The notes beneath the pieces were generated by a model. The model was not told the DNA's origin. It saw only the letters and a program-made list of their open reading frames with translations, and did not search any database. The translations under genes and the position numbers were made by a program. Below, one piece after another: positions 26,407 to 36,941 of a stretch of 45,716 nucleotides of DNA. The number at the start of each line of letters is the position of its first letter. The stretch's first letter is position 1. Source of the DNA: Propionivibrio sp. (GTDB lineage: Bacteria > Pseudomonadota > Gammaproteobacteria > Burkholderiales > Rhodocyclaceae); assembly GCF_017995515.1 (NCBI RefSeq), contig NZ_JAGOIT010000016.1:1-45716 (forward strand). Direction: 5' to 3'.

Positions 26407-26866
26407 CGCCCAATCCGATCCTCGCGTTGATCCCAAGAAACGCAGTTCTTCACCGCAAGAGCGCAACGAGGCAAAGGTTCGCAAAGAAAATCAAAGTGCT
26501 ACGCGAACGGCGCGCATCTTCCGTAGCCACCCATAGGGTGAATGATCAAATGCGATCCCGCCGTTGTTTCCTTTGCGATCTTCGCGCCTTCGCGGTGAGG
26601 TTTTCAGGTGGATACAAGGAACCGGCCGAGTCAGATGTCCCTATAGGCTGCCCCGGAGCACTCGGACCGAGCAATTGACTTGCTTCAGGATTTTTGACTT
26701 CTACGTTGAAATATGGTCATTGACACCGCCCAGCAGTAAAAGGAAATATCGAATCAAAAACGACAACGCGCAATCTTTATGTGAACGCTTATGGGCCTCC
26801 GCCGGTCTGACGGCGACCTTCTACTTCATCGGGCCGGAGCAATAAGCGCCGAGTCCCGGAAGGGCG
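26407..26866. other. Gene-free region with inverted repeat, between convergent genes
   Basis: These 460 bp lie between the histidine phosphatase stop and the ampD stop. A small perfect hairpin CACCC-ATA-GGGTG lies at 26528-26540, and an imperfect inverted repeat spans 26449-26600. The part from about 26660 to 26790 is noticeably AT-richer. A 93-codon plus-strand frame (26564-26845) crosses it but has no recognisable domain or ribosome binding site. Confidence 0.5.
26449..26600. repeat. Imperfect inverted repeat of CTTTGCG / TTCGCGGTGA type
   Basis: The left arm (26449-26492, TTCACCGCAAGAGCGCAACG and onward) and the right arm (about 26565-26600, TTTCCTTTGCGATCTTCGCG and onward) are inverted relatives with a gap of about 8-10 bases in the right arm. 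Similar runs of CTTTGCGCCTTTGCGGTGA occur as dispersed intergenic repeats in many environmental proteobacteria, as far as I recall. It lies between convergent genes, a usual place for such elements. Confidence 0.5.
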
Positions 26867-27436
26867 TCAGCGGTTGCCGCCTCGCCCTTCTGCTCCAGTT
26901 CGCGGGGATTCAAGGCGAGTCCAGTCGAAGCAGGGGCCGGGGTCGGTCTTGCGCAATGGCGCGATGTCGCTGTGGCCGACAACCGCCGAAATGGGGTAGC
27001 GCCGCTTGAGGTCAGCGACAAGTTCAAGGAGCCGCTGATACTGCGCCTCCGCGAACGGGAGTTCGTCGCAGCCTTCCAGTTCGATACCGATCGAATAGTC
27101 ATTGCAGCGTTCGCGTCCGTCCCACATGGATACGCCGGCGTGCCAGGCGCGTTTTGCACAGGAGACGAACTGAACCAGTTCGCCGTCGCGCCGGATCAGG
27201 AAATGCGCCGAGACCTTCATTCCGGCAATCTCGGCAAAGTAAGGATGCGCTTCCGGATTCAGGGTGTTGGTGAAAAAACGCTCGATGTCGTGGCTGCCGA
27301 ACTGCGAAGGCGGCAAGCTGATCGCGTGAACGACGATCAGCAAAACGTCCTCGCCGTCGGGACGATCGTCGTAATTCGGCGAGACGCAGCGGCGAGCATC
27401 GCACAACCATCCCCCATCGGATGCCGAAGCGGCCAT
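26867..27436 (-). CDS. ampD: 1,6-anhydro-N-acetylmuramyl-L-alanine amidase AmpD
   Basis: This cytoplasmic zinc amidase releases peptide from anhydro-muropeptides during cell-wall recycling. It has 189 aa. The zinc ligands His37 (IVVHAISLPP), His155 (VGHSDIAP) and Asp165 (KTDPGPCFDW) match those of E. coli AmpD. Other family motifs are FFTNTLNPEAHPYF, VSAHFLIRRDG and RAWHAGVSMWDGRERCNDYSIGIELEG. ATG at 27436 overlaps the pilR stop by one base (TGATG) and has GAGGAG upstream, so it is the last gene of the PP0621-pilS-pilR-ampD unit. Confidence 0.95.
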   Translation of the reverse strand: MAASASDGGWLCDARRCVSPNYDDRPDGEDVLLIVVHAISLPPSQFGSHDIERFFTNTLNPEAHPYFAEIAGMKVSAHFLIRRDGELVQFVSCAKRAWHAGVSMWDGRERCNDYSIGIELEGCDELPFAEAQYQRLLELVADLKRRYPISAVVGHSDIAPLRKTDPGPCFDWTRLESPRTGAEGRGGNR

Positions 27437-28812
27437 CAGGACTCCTCGATTCCCAGCCGCTCGATGCGGTAGCGCAACGAGCGGAAGGTCACGCCAAGCA
27501 GGCGCGCAGCCGCGGTACGGTTGAATCCGGTCTTGGCCAGGGCGTCGAGAATGAGCTGCTTCTCGACCCGGTTGATATGGTCATCGAGCGTTTCACCCGA
27601 AACAGCGTTCCCTTCCTCGACGGGACCGACGGAAGCGAGCTGAAGGTCGTCAAGCTCGACCCGCTCGTCGGCACACAAAGCCGTCGCGCGCTCGAGGATG
27701 TTTTCCAGTTCGCGCACGTTGCCCGGGTACGGGTAGCGGCACAGCGCGCTCATCGCGTCGTCGCTCAGCTGCGGCGGACGCGCGCCGCAAATCCGTGCGA
27801 GCGACGCTTCGACCAGCAAGGGAACATCCTCCTGGCGCTCGCGCAGCGCCGGCATCTTCAGCTCGATCACGTTCAGGCGGTAATAGAGATCCTGGCGGAA
27901 GCTGCCGGTATCAACGCAATCCTTGAGCTTGCGATGCGTTGCCGAGACGATGCGCACGTCGACCGGCTCTTCCGTTGCACTCCCGACCTTGCGCACTTTT
28001 TTCTCCTGAATTGCGCGCAGCAGCTTCACCTGCATGTGCAGTGGCAGGTCGGCGACTTCGTCGAGGAACAGCGTGCCGCCGTTGGCCGCCTGGAAAAAAC
28101 CTTCGCGGTCACTGTCGGCGCCGGTGAACGCCCCCTTCCGGTAGCCGAAGAACTCGCTCTCCATCAGGTTCTCCGGGATCGCGCCGCAGTTCACCGGGAC
28201 GAAGGGCGCGCTGTTGCGCGCGCTCTGCGCGTGGATGAGGCGCGCCGCGAGTTCCTTGCCGCTCCCGGACTCACCCGAGATATAGACCGGCGCCTGGCTG
28301 CGCGCCAGCTTGCCGATCATCTCGCGGACCGCGACGATCGCCGCCGATTCGCCAGTCAGCTGCCCTGCGGCGCCCCCGGCCGTCGGCGCCGTGCCTTCGT
28401 CAACCGAGCCGCGCGGGAGATTCAAGGCCGATTTGATCAGCGTTCGCAGCTGATCGAGCGCCACCGGTTTCGCCAGGTAATCGAAGGCGCCGGCCTTTAA
28501 CGCGGCGACCGCGTTATCCGCACTGCCGAACGCGGTGATGACGGCCACCGGCGTTTGCCCGTATTGCGTCCCGATCAGGCGCACGATCTCCAGGCCCTCG
28601 CCGTCCGGAAGCCGCATGTCGGTCAGACACAGGCTGTACTCCTCACGCGCAAGGTGAGCCTTGGCCTCGGCGACCGTACCCGCACAATCAGCGGCGATAC
28701 CCATGCGCGCCAAGGTCAGATCCAGTAGCTCGCGAATATCGGCCTCGTCGTCGACCACCAGCACCCGAGCCTTGTCGCCCCGCCCACGGCGATCCATCCT
28801 GCCTATTGACAC
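27436..28812 (-). CDS. pilR: Sigma-54-dependent response regulator PilR-like
   Basis: This NtrC-type activator of about 458 aa has a receiver domain (phosphoacceptor Asp65 in CLTDMRLPD, Lys115), an AAA+ domain (Walker A GESGSGKE at 180-187, sigma-54 loop GAFTGA at 227-232) and a Fis-type HTH (FNRTAAARLLGVTFRSLRYRIERLG). GTG at 28812 is preferred because GGGGAGG lies eight bases before it; the alternative ATG at 28797 has no spaced Shine-Dalgarno. It overlaps the end of pilS by ten bases. With PilS it is expected to activate type IV pilin transcription, but no pilin gene is in the window. Confidence 0.88.
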   Translation of the reverse strand: MSIGRMDRRGRGDKARVLVVDDEADIRELLDLTLARMGIAADCAGTVAEAKAHLAREEYSLCLTDMRLPDGEGLEIVRLIGTQYGQTPVAVITAFGSADNAVAALKAGAFDYLAKPVALDQLRTLIKSALNLPRGSVDEGTAPTAGGAAGQLTGESAAIVAVREMIGKLARSQAPVYISGESGSGKELAARLIHAQSARNSAPFVPVNCGAIPENLMESEFFGYRKGAFTGADSDREGFFQAANGGTLFLDEVADLPLHMQVKLLRAIQEKKVRKVGSATEEPVDVRIVSATHRKLKDCVDTGSFRQDLYYRLNVIELKMPALRERQEDVPLLVEASLARICGARPPQLSDDAMSALCRYPYPGNVRELENILERATALCADERVELDDLQLASVGPVEEGNAVSGETLDDHINRVEKQLILDALAKTGFNRTAAARLLGVTFRSLRYRIERLGIEES

Positions 28813-30395
28813 TCGTCGAACCTCCCCGAAATACAAAAGTCGGCACCGGCTTCGCTTTCCTTCAACTCGAGCTGCGCCGCGTTTGCCTCGCACAGCTCGC
28901 GTGCGATATAGAGCCCGAGCCCGGTCCCCCGACTGTGTGTGGTGAAGAACGGCTCGAAGATATGTTCGCGCGTTGCCTCGTCGACGCCCGGCCCGTCGTC
29001 GACCACGTGCAAGTCGATGCCGCCATCCTGTTCGCTGTCACTCACCCGCAAACGCACGCTGCCGGACGATTTCCTCGAATGGCGCAAGGCGTTGCCAAGA
29101 AGATTGCCGAGCACCTGATAGAAGTGCGCGCGATCGAAACAGATCTTCGCCTCGCCACTGATTTCGATCCGGACGACGTCGGTGGCGATCCGTTCTTTCG
29201 CCGTGTATTCGTCAACCAGAGAGCGCAAGGTCTGACGCAGGTCGATCAGCTCGCGATGCGCACGATCCCGCCGCCCGAGTTCGAGCACGTCGCTGACGAT
29301 GCGTTCGACGCGATTCGTATTGTCGAGCACGATGCGCAGCAAACGATCGGTCGTCTGGTCGTGATTCTCTTCGCGCAGCAACTCGCCCGCGTGGTTGATC
29401 GCCGACAACGGGTTCCGGATCTCGTGCGCGATACTCGCCGTCAGACGTCCGAGGGCGGCGAGCTTCAATTGCCGCGCCTGTTCCTGCAGGCGCCCCGTAT
29501 CCTCGAGGAAAACGAGTACGTCGCGCTCGGAACTGTCGGTGGAGACGAAACGCGCGCGCAGTTGCATGCCGCTGGCCGGCGCCCGCACGAGCACGGGTTC
29601 GCTGCTCGGCCGCTCGCTCCAGACCCGGAAACTGCGCGCCAGTTCGGTCGAATAACTGGTCAAACTGCGCTTGGCTGGATCGCTCAGTCCCAGCAGCCGC
29701 GCCGCGCGCGGATTGTTCTGGCGCACCATTCCATCGCGATCGATGACCAGAACGCCGTCCTGCATCTGCTCGATGATGCGCTGGCTGACCAGCGTCTGGT
29801 TGCGAAGTTCGATCCCGCGCTTGCGCGCCAGTTCTTCGTTGGCGATGACACGCCGCGCGATGAGCCGGGCCAGGATCGCGATGCCGAAGAATCCCGCGCA
29901 GAACAGTCCGGTCTGGAAGAAGTCCGCCGCTGCGAAATCGGTCATGATCGCCCGGTACGTTTGCTCGTAGAGCACGGCGAGCGTCGCCGTCGCGGCGTAG
30001 AAGAGCACCAGTCGCCCGTGGCCAACGAGCCCCGAACCGGCAAGGGACACGAGCAAGAGGATGCCCATGCCGCTGCGCACGCCGCCGCCGAAATTCATGA
30101 GCAGCGTAAGCACGCCGATATCGACGAGCACATGCACATTGAGCTGGAAGTTGAAGCGGCGGCGATACACGCTGACGCCGACCAGCGAGGCCAACGTGGC
30201 CGCCAGGTAAAAGCCCGTGACGAGCAGATGATGCGTGCCTCGCTCGGGCGCAATCAGCGAAAAGGACGAAGGGTGGATGAGCGACGAGACGAAGAGCAGA
30301 ACGGCGATAGAGACACGATAGCCGTTGAAATAGCGGAGCGACTTCCAGTGCGAATCGGCGACCTGGTCTGCACCGGCGACGGCTTCGCTCACCAT
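28803..30395 (-). CDS. pilS: Sensor histidine kinase PilS-like
   Basis: This membrane histidine kinase of 530 aa has about six membrane segments in the first 180 residues, a PAS domain (IIEQMQDGVLVIDRDGMVRQNNPRAARLLG, about 205-300), the phosphoacceptor His324 in ASIAHEIRNPLSAI, and an ATPase domain with N (LGNLLGNALRHS), G1 (VDDGPGVD), F and G2 (GTGLGLYIARELCEAN) boxes. ATG is at 30395, six bases after the PP0621-like gene. It is the cognate kinase of the next gene; membrane count and gene order match PilS. Confidence 0.9.
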   Translation of the reverse strand: MVSEAVAGADQVADSHWKSLRYFNGYRVSIAVLLFVSSLIHPSSFSLIAPERGTHHLLVTGFYLAATLASLVGVSVYRRRFNFQLNVHVLVDIGVLTLLMNFGGGVRSGMGILLLVSLAGSGLVGHGRLVLFYAATATLAVLYEQTYRAIMTDFAAADFFQTGLFCAGFFGIAILARLIARRVIANEELARKRGIELRNQTLVSQRIIEQMQDGVLVIDRDGMVRQNNPRAARLLGLSDPAKRSLTSYSTELARSFRVWSERPSSEPVLVRAPASGMQLRARFVSTDSSERDVLVFLEDTGRLQEQARQLKLAALGRLTASIAHEIRNPLSAINHAGELLREENHDQTTDRLLRIVLDNTNRVERIVSDVLELGRRDRAHRELIDLRQTLRSLVDEYTAKERIATDVVRIEISGEAKICFDRAHFYQVLGNLLGNALRHSRKSSGSVRLRVSDSEQDGGIDLHVVDDGPGVDEATREHIFEPFFTTHSRGTGLGLYIARELCEANAAQLELKESEAGADFCISGRFDECQ

Positions 30396-30401
30396 CGAAG
30401 A

Positions 30402-30632
30402 TTAGTCATCCGTCGGCGCTGCCGCGTGCCGGTGTTCGGGACAGCAGTAGTAGCGCCCCTCGACCTGCAGACTCTCGCTGACCGGCTGATTCACGCCGCA
30501 ATACGCGCAGGTCACCATGCGCTCGGGCTCGCGGACGGTCCTGCGCTCATGCCGCGTCGGGCGCGCCGCGGCCATCCGGCGCAGCAGCCACCAGAAGACG
30601 CCGAAGAGGACGAAAACGATCAGAAGTCTCAT
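30402..30632 (-). CDS. PP0621-family small membrane zinc-ribbon protein
   Basis: This 76-aa protein has one N-terminal membrane helix (LLIVFVLFGVFWWLL) and a cytoplasmic metal-binding tail with Cys42, Cys45, Cys63, Cys64 and nearby His67 and His69 (CAYCG, YYCCPEHRH). It matches the short PP0621-type proteins commonly found before pilS; their function is not known. ATG at 30632 gives the family length. It is probably the first gene of the pilSR-ampD transcript, six bases before pilS. Confidence 0.8.
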   Translation of the reverse strand: MRLLIVFVLFGVFWWLLRRMAAARPTRHERRTVREPERMVTCAYCGVNQPVSESLQVEGRYYCCPEHRHAAAPTDD

Positions 30633-30715
30633 GTGATTCAAGCCACCCGACAGACCGCAAAAAGCATAACAGAAAGCCCGAACCGCGCCGCCTTCTCCGC
30701 GCCTCCCCGGCCGCC

Positions 30716-32020
30716 CTAATCGGCGGCGACGCGGTAGTCGGCCGAACGTGCGTGCGCGGGCAGGCCCTCGCCCGTGGCCAGCGTCGACGCGACACGTCCC
30801 AGCGTTTTCGCCGCGGTCGGGGCAATGCGAATCAGGCTGCTGCGCTTCTGGAAGTCGTATACGCCGAGCGGCGACGAGAAGCGCGCGCTGCCCGAGGTCG
30901 GCAGGACGTGGTTCGGCCCGGCGCAGTAGTCGCCGAGCGACTCCGATGTATTGGGGCCGATGAAGATGGCGCCGGCGTGCCGGATCCTCGCCACCCACGC
31001 GTCGGCGTCGGCGAGCGAGAGTTCGAGATGCTCCGGCGCGATGCGGTTGGCGATGGCGCAGGCCTCGTCGAGATCGCGCACCTGGATCAAGGCGCCGCGG
31101 TTCTCAAGCGACGCGCGAATCACTTCCTGGCGCGGCATGGTCGGCAGCAGCCGGTCGACCGCCGCTGCCACCCGGTCGATGTAGGCCGAGTCCGGGCAGA
31201 GCAGGATGGCCTGCGCCAGTTCGTCGTGCTCGGCCTGCGAGAAGAGATCCATCGCCACCCAGTCCGGATCGGTTTTGCCGTCACAGACGACGAGGATTTC
31301 CGACGGCCCGGCGACCATGTCGATGCCGACGACGCCGAAGACGCGCCGCTTGGCCGCAGCGACGTAGGCATTGCCCGGACCGACGATCTTGTCGACCTGG
31401 GGGACGGTCTGCGTGCCGTAAGCCAGCGCGCCGACGGCCTGCGCGCCGCCGATGCAGAAGACGCGATCGACGCCGGCCAGCGCAGCGGCGGCCAGCACCA
31501 GCGGGTTGCGTTCGCCACCTGGCGTCGGCACGACCATGATCAGTTCCCCGACGCCGGCGACCTTGGCCGGGATCGCGTTCATCAGCACCGACGACGGGTA
31601 GGAGGCCTTGCCGCCCGGCACGTAGAGGCCGACGCGGTCGAGCGGCGTCACCTTCTGGCCGAGCAGCGAACCGTCGGCGTCCTCGTACTGCCAGCTCTGC
31701 AGGGGCTGGTGTTCGTGATAGCTGCGCACGCGGATGGCGGCCGTCTCCAGCGCCGCGCGCTGCGCCACCGGCAAGCCGTCGAGCGCCTGCTGCAGATCTT
31801 GGTGCGACAGTTCCAGGTCGCCGAGCGAGTTCACGCTGAGGCGGTCAAAGCGGTTCGTATACTCGACGACCGCCGCGTCGCCGCGTTGCTTGACGTCGGC
31901 GAGGATCGCGGCGACGGCACGATCGACCGATTCGTCCTGCGCCGCCTCGAACGCCAGCAATGCGTCGAGCCGCGCCTGGAAATCCGCATCGCTGCTCGAG
32001 AAGCGTTTGAGCGCGATCAT
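30716..32020 (-). CDS. hisD: Histidinol dehydrogenase
   Basis: This enzyme catalyses the last two steps of histidine synthesis, L-histidinol to histidine with two NAD+. It has 434 aa with [26 protein letters not shown], the signature [31 protein letters not shown] and the zinc-site region [24 protein letters not shown] at 32020 overlaps the hisG stop by four bases (ATGA). In many betaproteobacteria hisC follows directly; here a PP0621-like gene starts 83 bp later, so the his operon is interrupted after hisD. Confidence 0.96.
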   Translation of the reverse strand: MIALKRFSSSDADFQARLDALLAFEAAQDESVDRAVAAILADVKQRGDAAVVEYTNRFDRLSVNSLGDLELSHQDLQQALDGLPVAQRAALETAAIRVRSYHEHQPLQSWQYEDADGSLLGQKVTPLDRVGLYVPGGKASYPSSVLMNAIPAKVAGVGELIMVVPTPGGERNPLVLAAAALAGVDRVFCIGGAQAVGALAYGTQTVPQVDKIVGPGNAYVAAAKRRVFGVVGIDMVAGPSEILVVCDGKTDPDWVAMDLFSQAEHDELAQAILLCPDSAYIDRVAAAVDRLLPTMPRQEVIRASLENRGALIQVRDLDEACAIANRIAPEHLELSLADADAWVARIRHAGAIFIGPNTSESLGDYCAGPNHVLPTSGSARFSSPLGVYDFQKRSSLIRIAPTAAKTLGRVASTLATGEGLPAHARSADYRVAAD

Positions 32021-32670
32021 TCGCCCACCACGCTGGCGAAGGCGTCGAGGATCGGCACGATGATCTCGCGCTTAAGCTTGAGCGCCGCCTGGTTGACGAT
32101 GAGGCGCGAGGAGATGTCGATGATGTGTTCAACGGCGACCAGATTGTTGGCCTTCAGCGTGCTGCCGGTCGAGACGAGGTCGACGATCGCGTCGGCCAGG
32201 CCGGCGAGCGGCGCCAGTTCCATCGAACCGTAGAGCTTGATCAGATCGACGTGCACGCCCTTGGCCGCGAAGTGCTCGCGGGCGATGTTCACGTACTTGG
32301 AGGCAATCTTGAGGCGGGCGCCCTGGCGTACCGCGTTCTCGTAGTCGAAACCGGCGGGGATGGCGACCATCATCTTGCACTTGGCGATCTTCAGGTCGAG
32401 CGGCTGGTAGAGGCCTTCGCCGCCGTGTTCGAGGAGGACGTCCTTGCCGGCGACGCCGATGTCGGCCGCGCCGTACTGCACGTAGGTCGGCGCGTCGGTC
32501 GCGCGCACGATGACCACGCGCACGTCGTCGCGATTGGTCGGGATGATCAGCTTGCGTGAGGTTTCCGGATTCTCGAGGGGCTCGATCCCGGCGGCGGCCA
32601 GCAACGGCAAGGTCTCTTCAAAAATGCGGCCCTTCGACAGGGCAATCGTAATTCCGTCCACGGCGCTCAT
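32017..32670 (-). CDS. hisG: ATP phosphoribosyltransferase, short form
   Basis: This enzyme catalyses the first committed step of histidine synthesis, ATP plus PRPP to phosphoribosyl-ATP. It has 217 aa, the short form that needs the HisZ regulatory subunit; hisZ is not in this window. Motifs are [35 protein letters not shown] and the PRPP-binding [22 protein letters not shown] is at 32670; GTG at 32661 is an alternative because GAGG lies nine bases before it and directly abuts the ATG. It is coupled to hisD by overlap. Confidence 0.95.
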   Translation of the reverse strand: MSAVDGITIALSKGRIFEETLPLLAAAGIEPLENPETSRKLIIPTNRDDVRVVIVRATDAPTYVQYGAADIGVAGKDVLLEHGGEGLYQPLDLKIAKCKMMVAIPAGFDYENAVRQGARLKIASKYVNIAREHFAAKGVHVDLIKLYGSMELAPLAGLADAIVDLVSTGSTLKANNLVAVEHIIDISSRLIVNQAALKLKREIIVPILDAFASVVGE

Positions 32671-32689
32671 CCTCGTAATGTTCTGGTGC

Positions 32690-32710
32690 TTCTTTCGCTT
32701 CTTTCGCTTC
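32690..32710. repeat. Short tandem repeat (TTCTTTCGC units) upstream of hisG
   Basis: Two exact 9-bp units TTCTTTCGC (32690-32698 and 32699-32707) plus three bases of a third lie 20-40 bp upstream of the hisG start, in the 101-bp murA-hisG gap. On the transcribed strand this is purine-rich (GCGAAAGAA). A -10-like TAAAAT lies further upstream, at about 32739. Slippage-prone length change could alter hisG leader spacing, but that is inference. Confidence 0.45.
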
Positions 32711-32771
32711 GTTCTGTCTGCGTTTCAGCGCCGGCGATTTTACCGCACGGCTCGCTTGCCGGTCCTGGGCC

Positions 32772-34260
<1,489 letters not shown>

Positions 34261-34265
34261 CTTGG

Positions 34266-35018
34266 TCAGTACCTCAATTTGTAACCGCTGCGCAGCAAGG
34301 CCAGCGTCGCCAGCGCGACGGCGATAAAGCTTGCGGCGACGACGGTCAGGCTGATCACGGGCGAGATGTCGGACGCACCGAAGAAGCCGTAGCGGAAACC
34401 GTCGATCATGTAGAAAACGGGGTTGAAATGGGATACGTGCGGCCAGAATCCGGGCAGCGAATGGATCGAATAGAACACGCCGGAGAGCATCGTCAGCGGC
34501 ATGATCAGGAAGTTCTGGAAACCGGCCAGCTGATCGAACTTGTCTGCCCAGATGCCGGCGATCATGCCGAGCGACCCCATGAGGCCGCCGCCGAGAACGG
34601 CAAAAGCCACGATCCAGACTGGTGCCACGAAGGTGAGCTGTGCCAGCCAGGCAGTCACGACCAGCACGCCGAGGCCGACCATCAGACCGCGCAAGATCGC
34701 GGCGGTCGTGTAGGCGAGAAAGAACTCAACGTACGAAATCGGTGGCAGAAGCACAAAAACCACACTCCCGGTCACCTTGGACTGGATCAGGCTGGACGAA
34801 CTGTTGGCAAAGGCATTCTGCAACACCGACATCATGACCAGGCCGGGAATCAGGAAGGCCGTGTAGCGGATGCCGTTCACCTGAACGTGCGCATCGAGCA
34901 CGTGCGAGAAGATGAGCAAATAGAGCAGCGACGTCAGCACGGGCGCGGCGACGGTCTGGAAGCCGACTTTCCAGAAGCGCAGCACTTCCTTGTACAGCAG
35001 CGTACGAAAACCGATCAT
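34266..35018 (-). CDS. ABC-2 type exporter permease
   Basis: This 250-aa membrane protein has six predicted helices and the ABC-2 signature around LTMLSGVFYSIHSLPGFWPHVSHFNPVFYMIDGFRYGFFG. It starts at ATG 35018 (MIGFRTLLYKEVLRFWKVGFQTV), overlapping the ATPase stop by four bases. With the ATPase it forms an exporter related to YadH/YadG; the substrate is unknown. Its place between mla genes and bolA-murA is common in betaproteobacteria, which suggests an envelope role. Confidence 0.92.
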   Translation of the reverse strand: MIGFRTLLYKEVLRFWKVGFQTVAAPVLTSLLYLLIFSHVLDAHVQVNGIRYTAFLIPGLVMMSVLQNAFANSSSSLIQSKVTGSVVFVLLPPISYVEFFLAYTTAAILRGLMVGLGVLVVTAWLAQLTFVAPVWIVAFAVLGGGLMGSLGMIAGIWADKFDQLAGFQNFLIMPLTMLSGVFYSIHSLPGFWPHVSHFNPVFYMIDGFRYGFFGASDISPVISLTVVAASFIAVALATLALLRSGYKLRY

Positions 35019-35944
35019 CGCGAAACCTCTCCGCCGTCTTGGTCGCCACGCCCCTGCATCACGCTGACAAAGACGTCTTCGAGATCGGTCTGAGCCAGAT
35101 GCAGGTCCTCGATCGTGCAACCAGCCTGGCGAATCCCGGCAAGCAGCGGTTCGATATCATCGAATCCATTGAGCCGAAAAACCCAGTCTTGCCCCTGATT
35201 GATCGCCACAGTGCGCAAGCGTTCAGGCAAATGTTCACTATCGGCAAGGCGCAGTGTCAGTTCATGCCCCGACAGACGGGCGAGCAGATTGCGCGTCGTA
35301 TCCAGCGCAACGATGCGCCCCTGCTTGAGCATCGCGATGCGGCCGCACAAGGCTTCCGCCTCCTCGAGGTAGTGCGTGGTCAGAATCACCGTGTGGCCCT
35401 CGCGATTCAGTCGCTGCACGAACTGCCACAAGCCCTGGCGCAGTTCGACGTCGACGCCGGCCGTCGGCTCGTCGAGGACGATAACCGGCGGCTTGTGTAC
35501 CAGCGCCTGCGCCACGAGCACCCGACGCTTCATCCCGCCCGACAGCCGGCGCATATTCACGTCGGCCTTGTTCGTCAGGTCCAGATTTTCAAGGATCTCG
35601 TCGATCCAGTCGTCGTTGTTGCGCAGTCCGAAGTAGCCGGACTGAATGCGCAAGGTCTCGCGCACCGAGAAGAACGGGTCGAAGACGAGTTCCTGAGGCA
35701 CCACGCCGAGCCGTCGCCGCGCTTCGCGGTAATCGGCACGAACGTCGCGTCCCATCACCGACAACTCGCCGACGTCAGGACGAACCAATCCAGCCAAGCA
35801 GGAGATCAGCGTCGTCTTGCCCGCGCCATTGGGTCCGAGCAGACCGAAGAACTCACCTTCGGCGATTTCCAGCGAAACGCCGTCCAGCGCACGCAAGGTG
35901 CCGAAGTTCTTTACAACGTTCTGAATGGAAACGGCGACGCCCAT
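35015..35944 (-). CDS. ABC-2 type exporter ATP-binding protein
   Basis: This 309-aa ATPase has Walker A GPNGAGKT (37-44), signature LSGGM (134-138), Walker B VIVLDEP (154-160) and the switch histidine in ILTTHYLEEAEALC. It also has the C-terminal extension of about 80 residues usual for YadG-type exporters. ATG at 35944 (MGVAVSIQNVVKNFG) is chosen because homology starts there; a TTG at 35965 would add seven residues and neither has a strong Shine-Dalgarno. It pairs with the permease that follows. Confidence 0.92.
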   Translation of the reverse strand: MGVAVSIQNVVKNFGTLRALDGVSLEIAEGEFFGLLGPNGAGKTTLISCLAGLVRPDVGELSVMGRDVRADYREARRRLGVVPQELVFDPFFSVRETLRIQSGYFGLRNNDDWIDEILENLDLTNKADVNMRRLSGGMKRRVLVAQALVHKPPVIVLDEPTAGVDVELRQGLWQFVQRLNREGHTVILTTHYLEEAEALCGRIAMLKQGRIVALDTTRNLLARLSGHELTLRLADSEHLPERLRTVAINQGQDWVFRLNGFDDIEPLLAGIRQAGCTIEDLHLAQTDLEDVFVSVMQGRGDQDGGEVSR

Positions 35945-35980
35945 GGCATCTACACTCGACAACAAAGACGCGCCCGCCGG

Positions 35981-36274
35981 TCAGGCGAGCGGCAGGGAAT
36001 CGGAAACGCCGTAGAGCGCTGCCTGACTGATCATGCTCGCCGGCGGGTTGGCAATGCGGATTCCAACGCCAAGCGCCTGCGCCGTACGCAGCCAACCAAA
36101 GATCACGCTCAGGGCAGACGAGTCGGTTTCTTCAACTGCTGAAAGGTCGAATACCAGATCGCCAGCCCCGTTTGCCGACGACAGGAAACTGCGTCCGGAC
36201 TTGAGAAGGTCCGTAGCTCCGGCGATCAGCATCGGGCCGGAAACACGCAAAGCGTTGCCACTCTTCTCGATCAT
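35981..36274 (-). CDS. mlaB: STAS-domain protein MlaB
   Basis: This small cytoplasmic STAS protein stabilises the MlaFE ABC transporter for phospholipid trafficking. It has 97 aa with the STAS core VFDLSAVEETDSSALSVIFGWLR, where DSSALS is the typical loop that holds the conserved Thr/Ser. ATG at 36274 overlaps the mlaC stop by four bases. It is the last gene of the mla set, followed by the exporter genes. Confidence 0.9.
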   Translation of the reverse strand: MIEKSGNALRVSGPMLIAGATDLLKSGRSFLSSANGAGDLVFDLSAVEETDSSALSVIFGWLRTAQALGVGIRIANPPASMISQAALYGVSDSLPLA

Positions 36275-36882
36275 TTCTTGCCGGCTTCGAGTTGCTTGTT
36301 CTTGTTGACCAGCATCTGGACCAGGCCATCAACGCCGTTCGCCCGCACTTCCTGGTTGAACGTTTCACGATAGTTGGTCACCAGGCTGACACCGGCCACC
36401 ACCACGTCGTACACCTTCCAGCCCTCGTTCTGTCTTTCCACCGAGTAATCAAGCTGGATCGGCCGCCCGCCCGACTGGACAATTTCAGTCTTGACGACAA
36501 CTTCGGTATCGCCGTTCTGCATTTTTGTCGGCTTGTAGCGGATCGTCTGATCCTTGTATCCCGTCAGCGCATTCGAATAGGTGCGCACGAGCAAGGTTTT
36601 GAACTCTTCCGACAATTTCGCCTGCTGCTCGCCCGACGCCTTCTTCCAGTCCCTCCCCATGGCCAGCGCAGTCATGCGCTGGAAGTTGAAATGGGGCAGC
36701 ACCTTGATCTCGACCAGTTCAATCGCCTTCCCGGTGTTTCCGCTCTGGATATCCTTGTCCTGGCGCACGATCGTCAAGACTTCATCCGTCACTTTCTGAA
36801 TGAGTGCATCCGGTGACTCCTGTGCAAATGCCGAGGCACACCAGACAAACACGCCGAGAAACATGGAAAACAGCGATTTCAT
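36271..36882 (-). CDS. mlaC: Periplasmic phospholipid-binding protein MlaC
   Basis: This soluble lipid shuttle works between the outer-membrane MlaA complex and the inner-membrane MlaFEDB complex. It has 203 aa with a signal peptide (KSLFSMFLGVFVWCASAFA, cleavage near residue 22). Family motifs include HFNFQRMTALAMGRDW, FKTLLVRTYSNALTGYKDQTIRY, EGWKVYDVVVAGVSLVTNYRETF and a C-terminal VQMLVNKNKQLEAGK. ATG at 36882 follows GAAGG; a frame to 36909 adds nine unconserved residues. Confidence 0.95.
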   Translation of the reverse strand: MKSLFSMFLGVFVWCASAFAQESPDALIQKVTDEVLTIVRQDKDIQSGNTGKAIELVEIKVLPHFNFQRMTALAMGRDWKKASGEQQAKLSEEFKTLLVRTYSNALTGYKDQTIRYKPTKMQNGDTEVVVKTEIVQSGGRPIQLDYSVERQNEGWKVYDVVVAGVSLVTNYRETFNQEVRANGVDGLVQMLVNKNKQLEAGKK

Positions 36883-36941
36883 CACGCAACCTTCGAGAGA
36901 TCTGATCAAAAAAAACCGTGTGAGTCAGCAAATCCGGAAAA

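Noticed and set aside
26564-26845. 93-codon plus-strand frame in the gene-free stretch before ampD
   Set aside because: It begins inside a repeat arm, has no Shine-Dalgarno and no recognisable motif. A remnant of a lost gene is possible but not supported.
28806-30719. Plus-strand open frame of 637 codons antisense to pilS and the PP0621-like gene
   Set aside because: The opposite strand encodes clear histidine-kinase motifs; this frame has no family signature or ribosome binding site.
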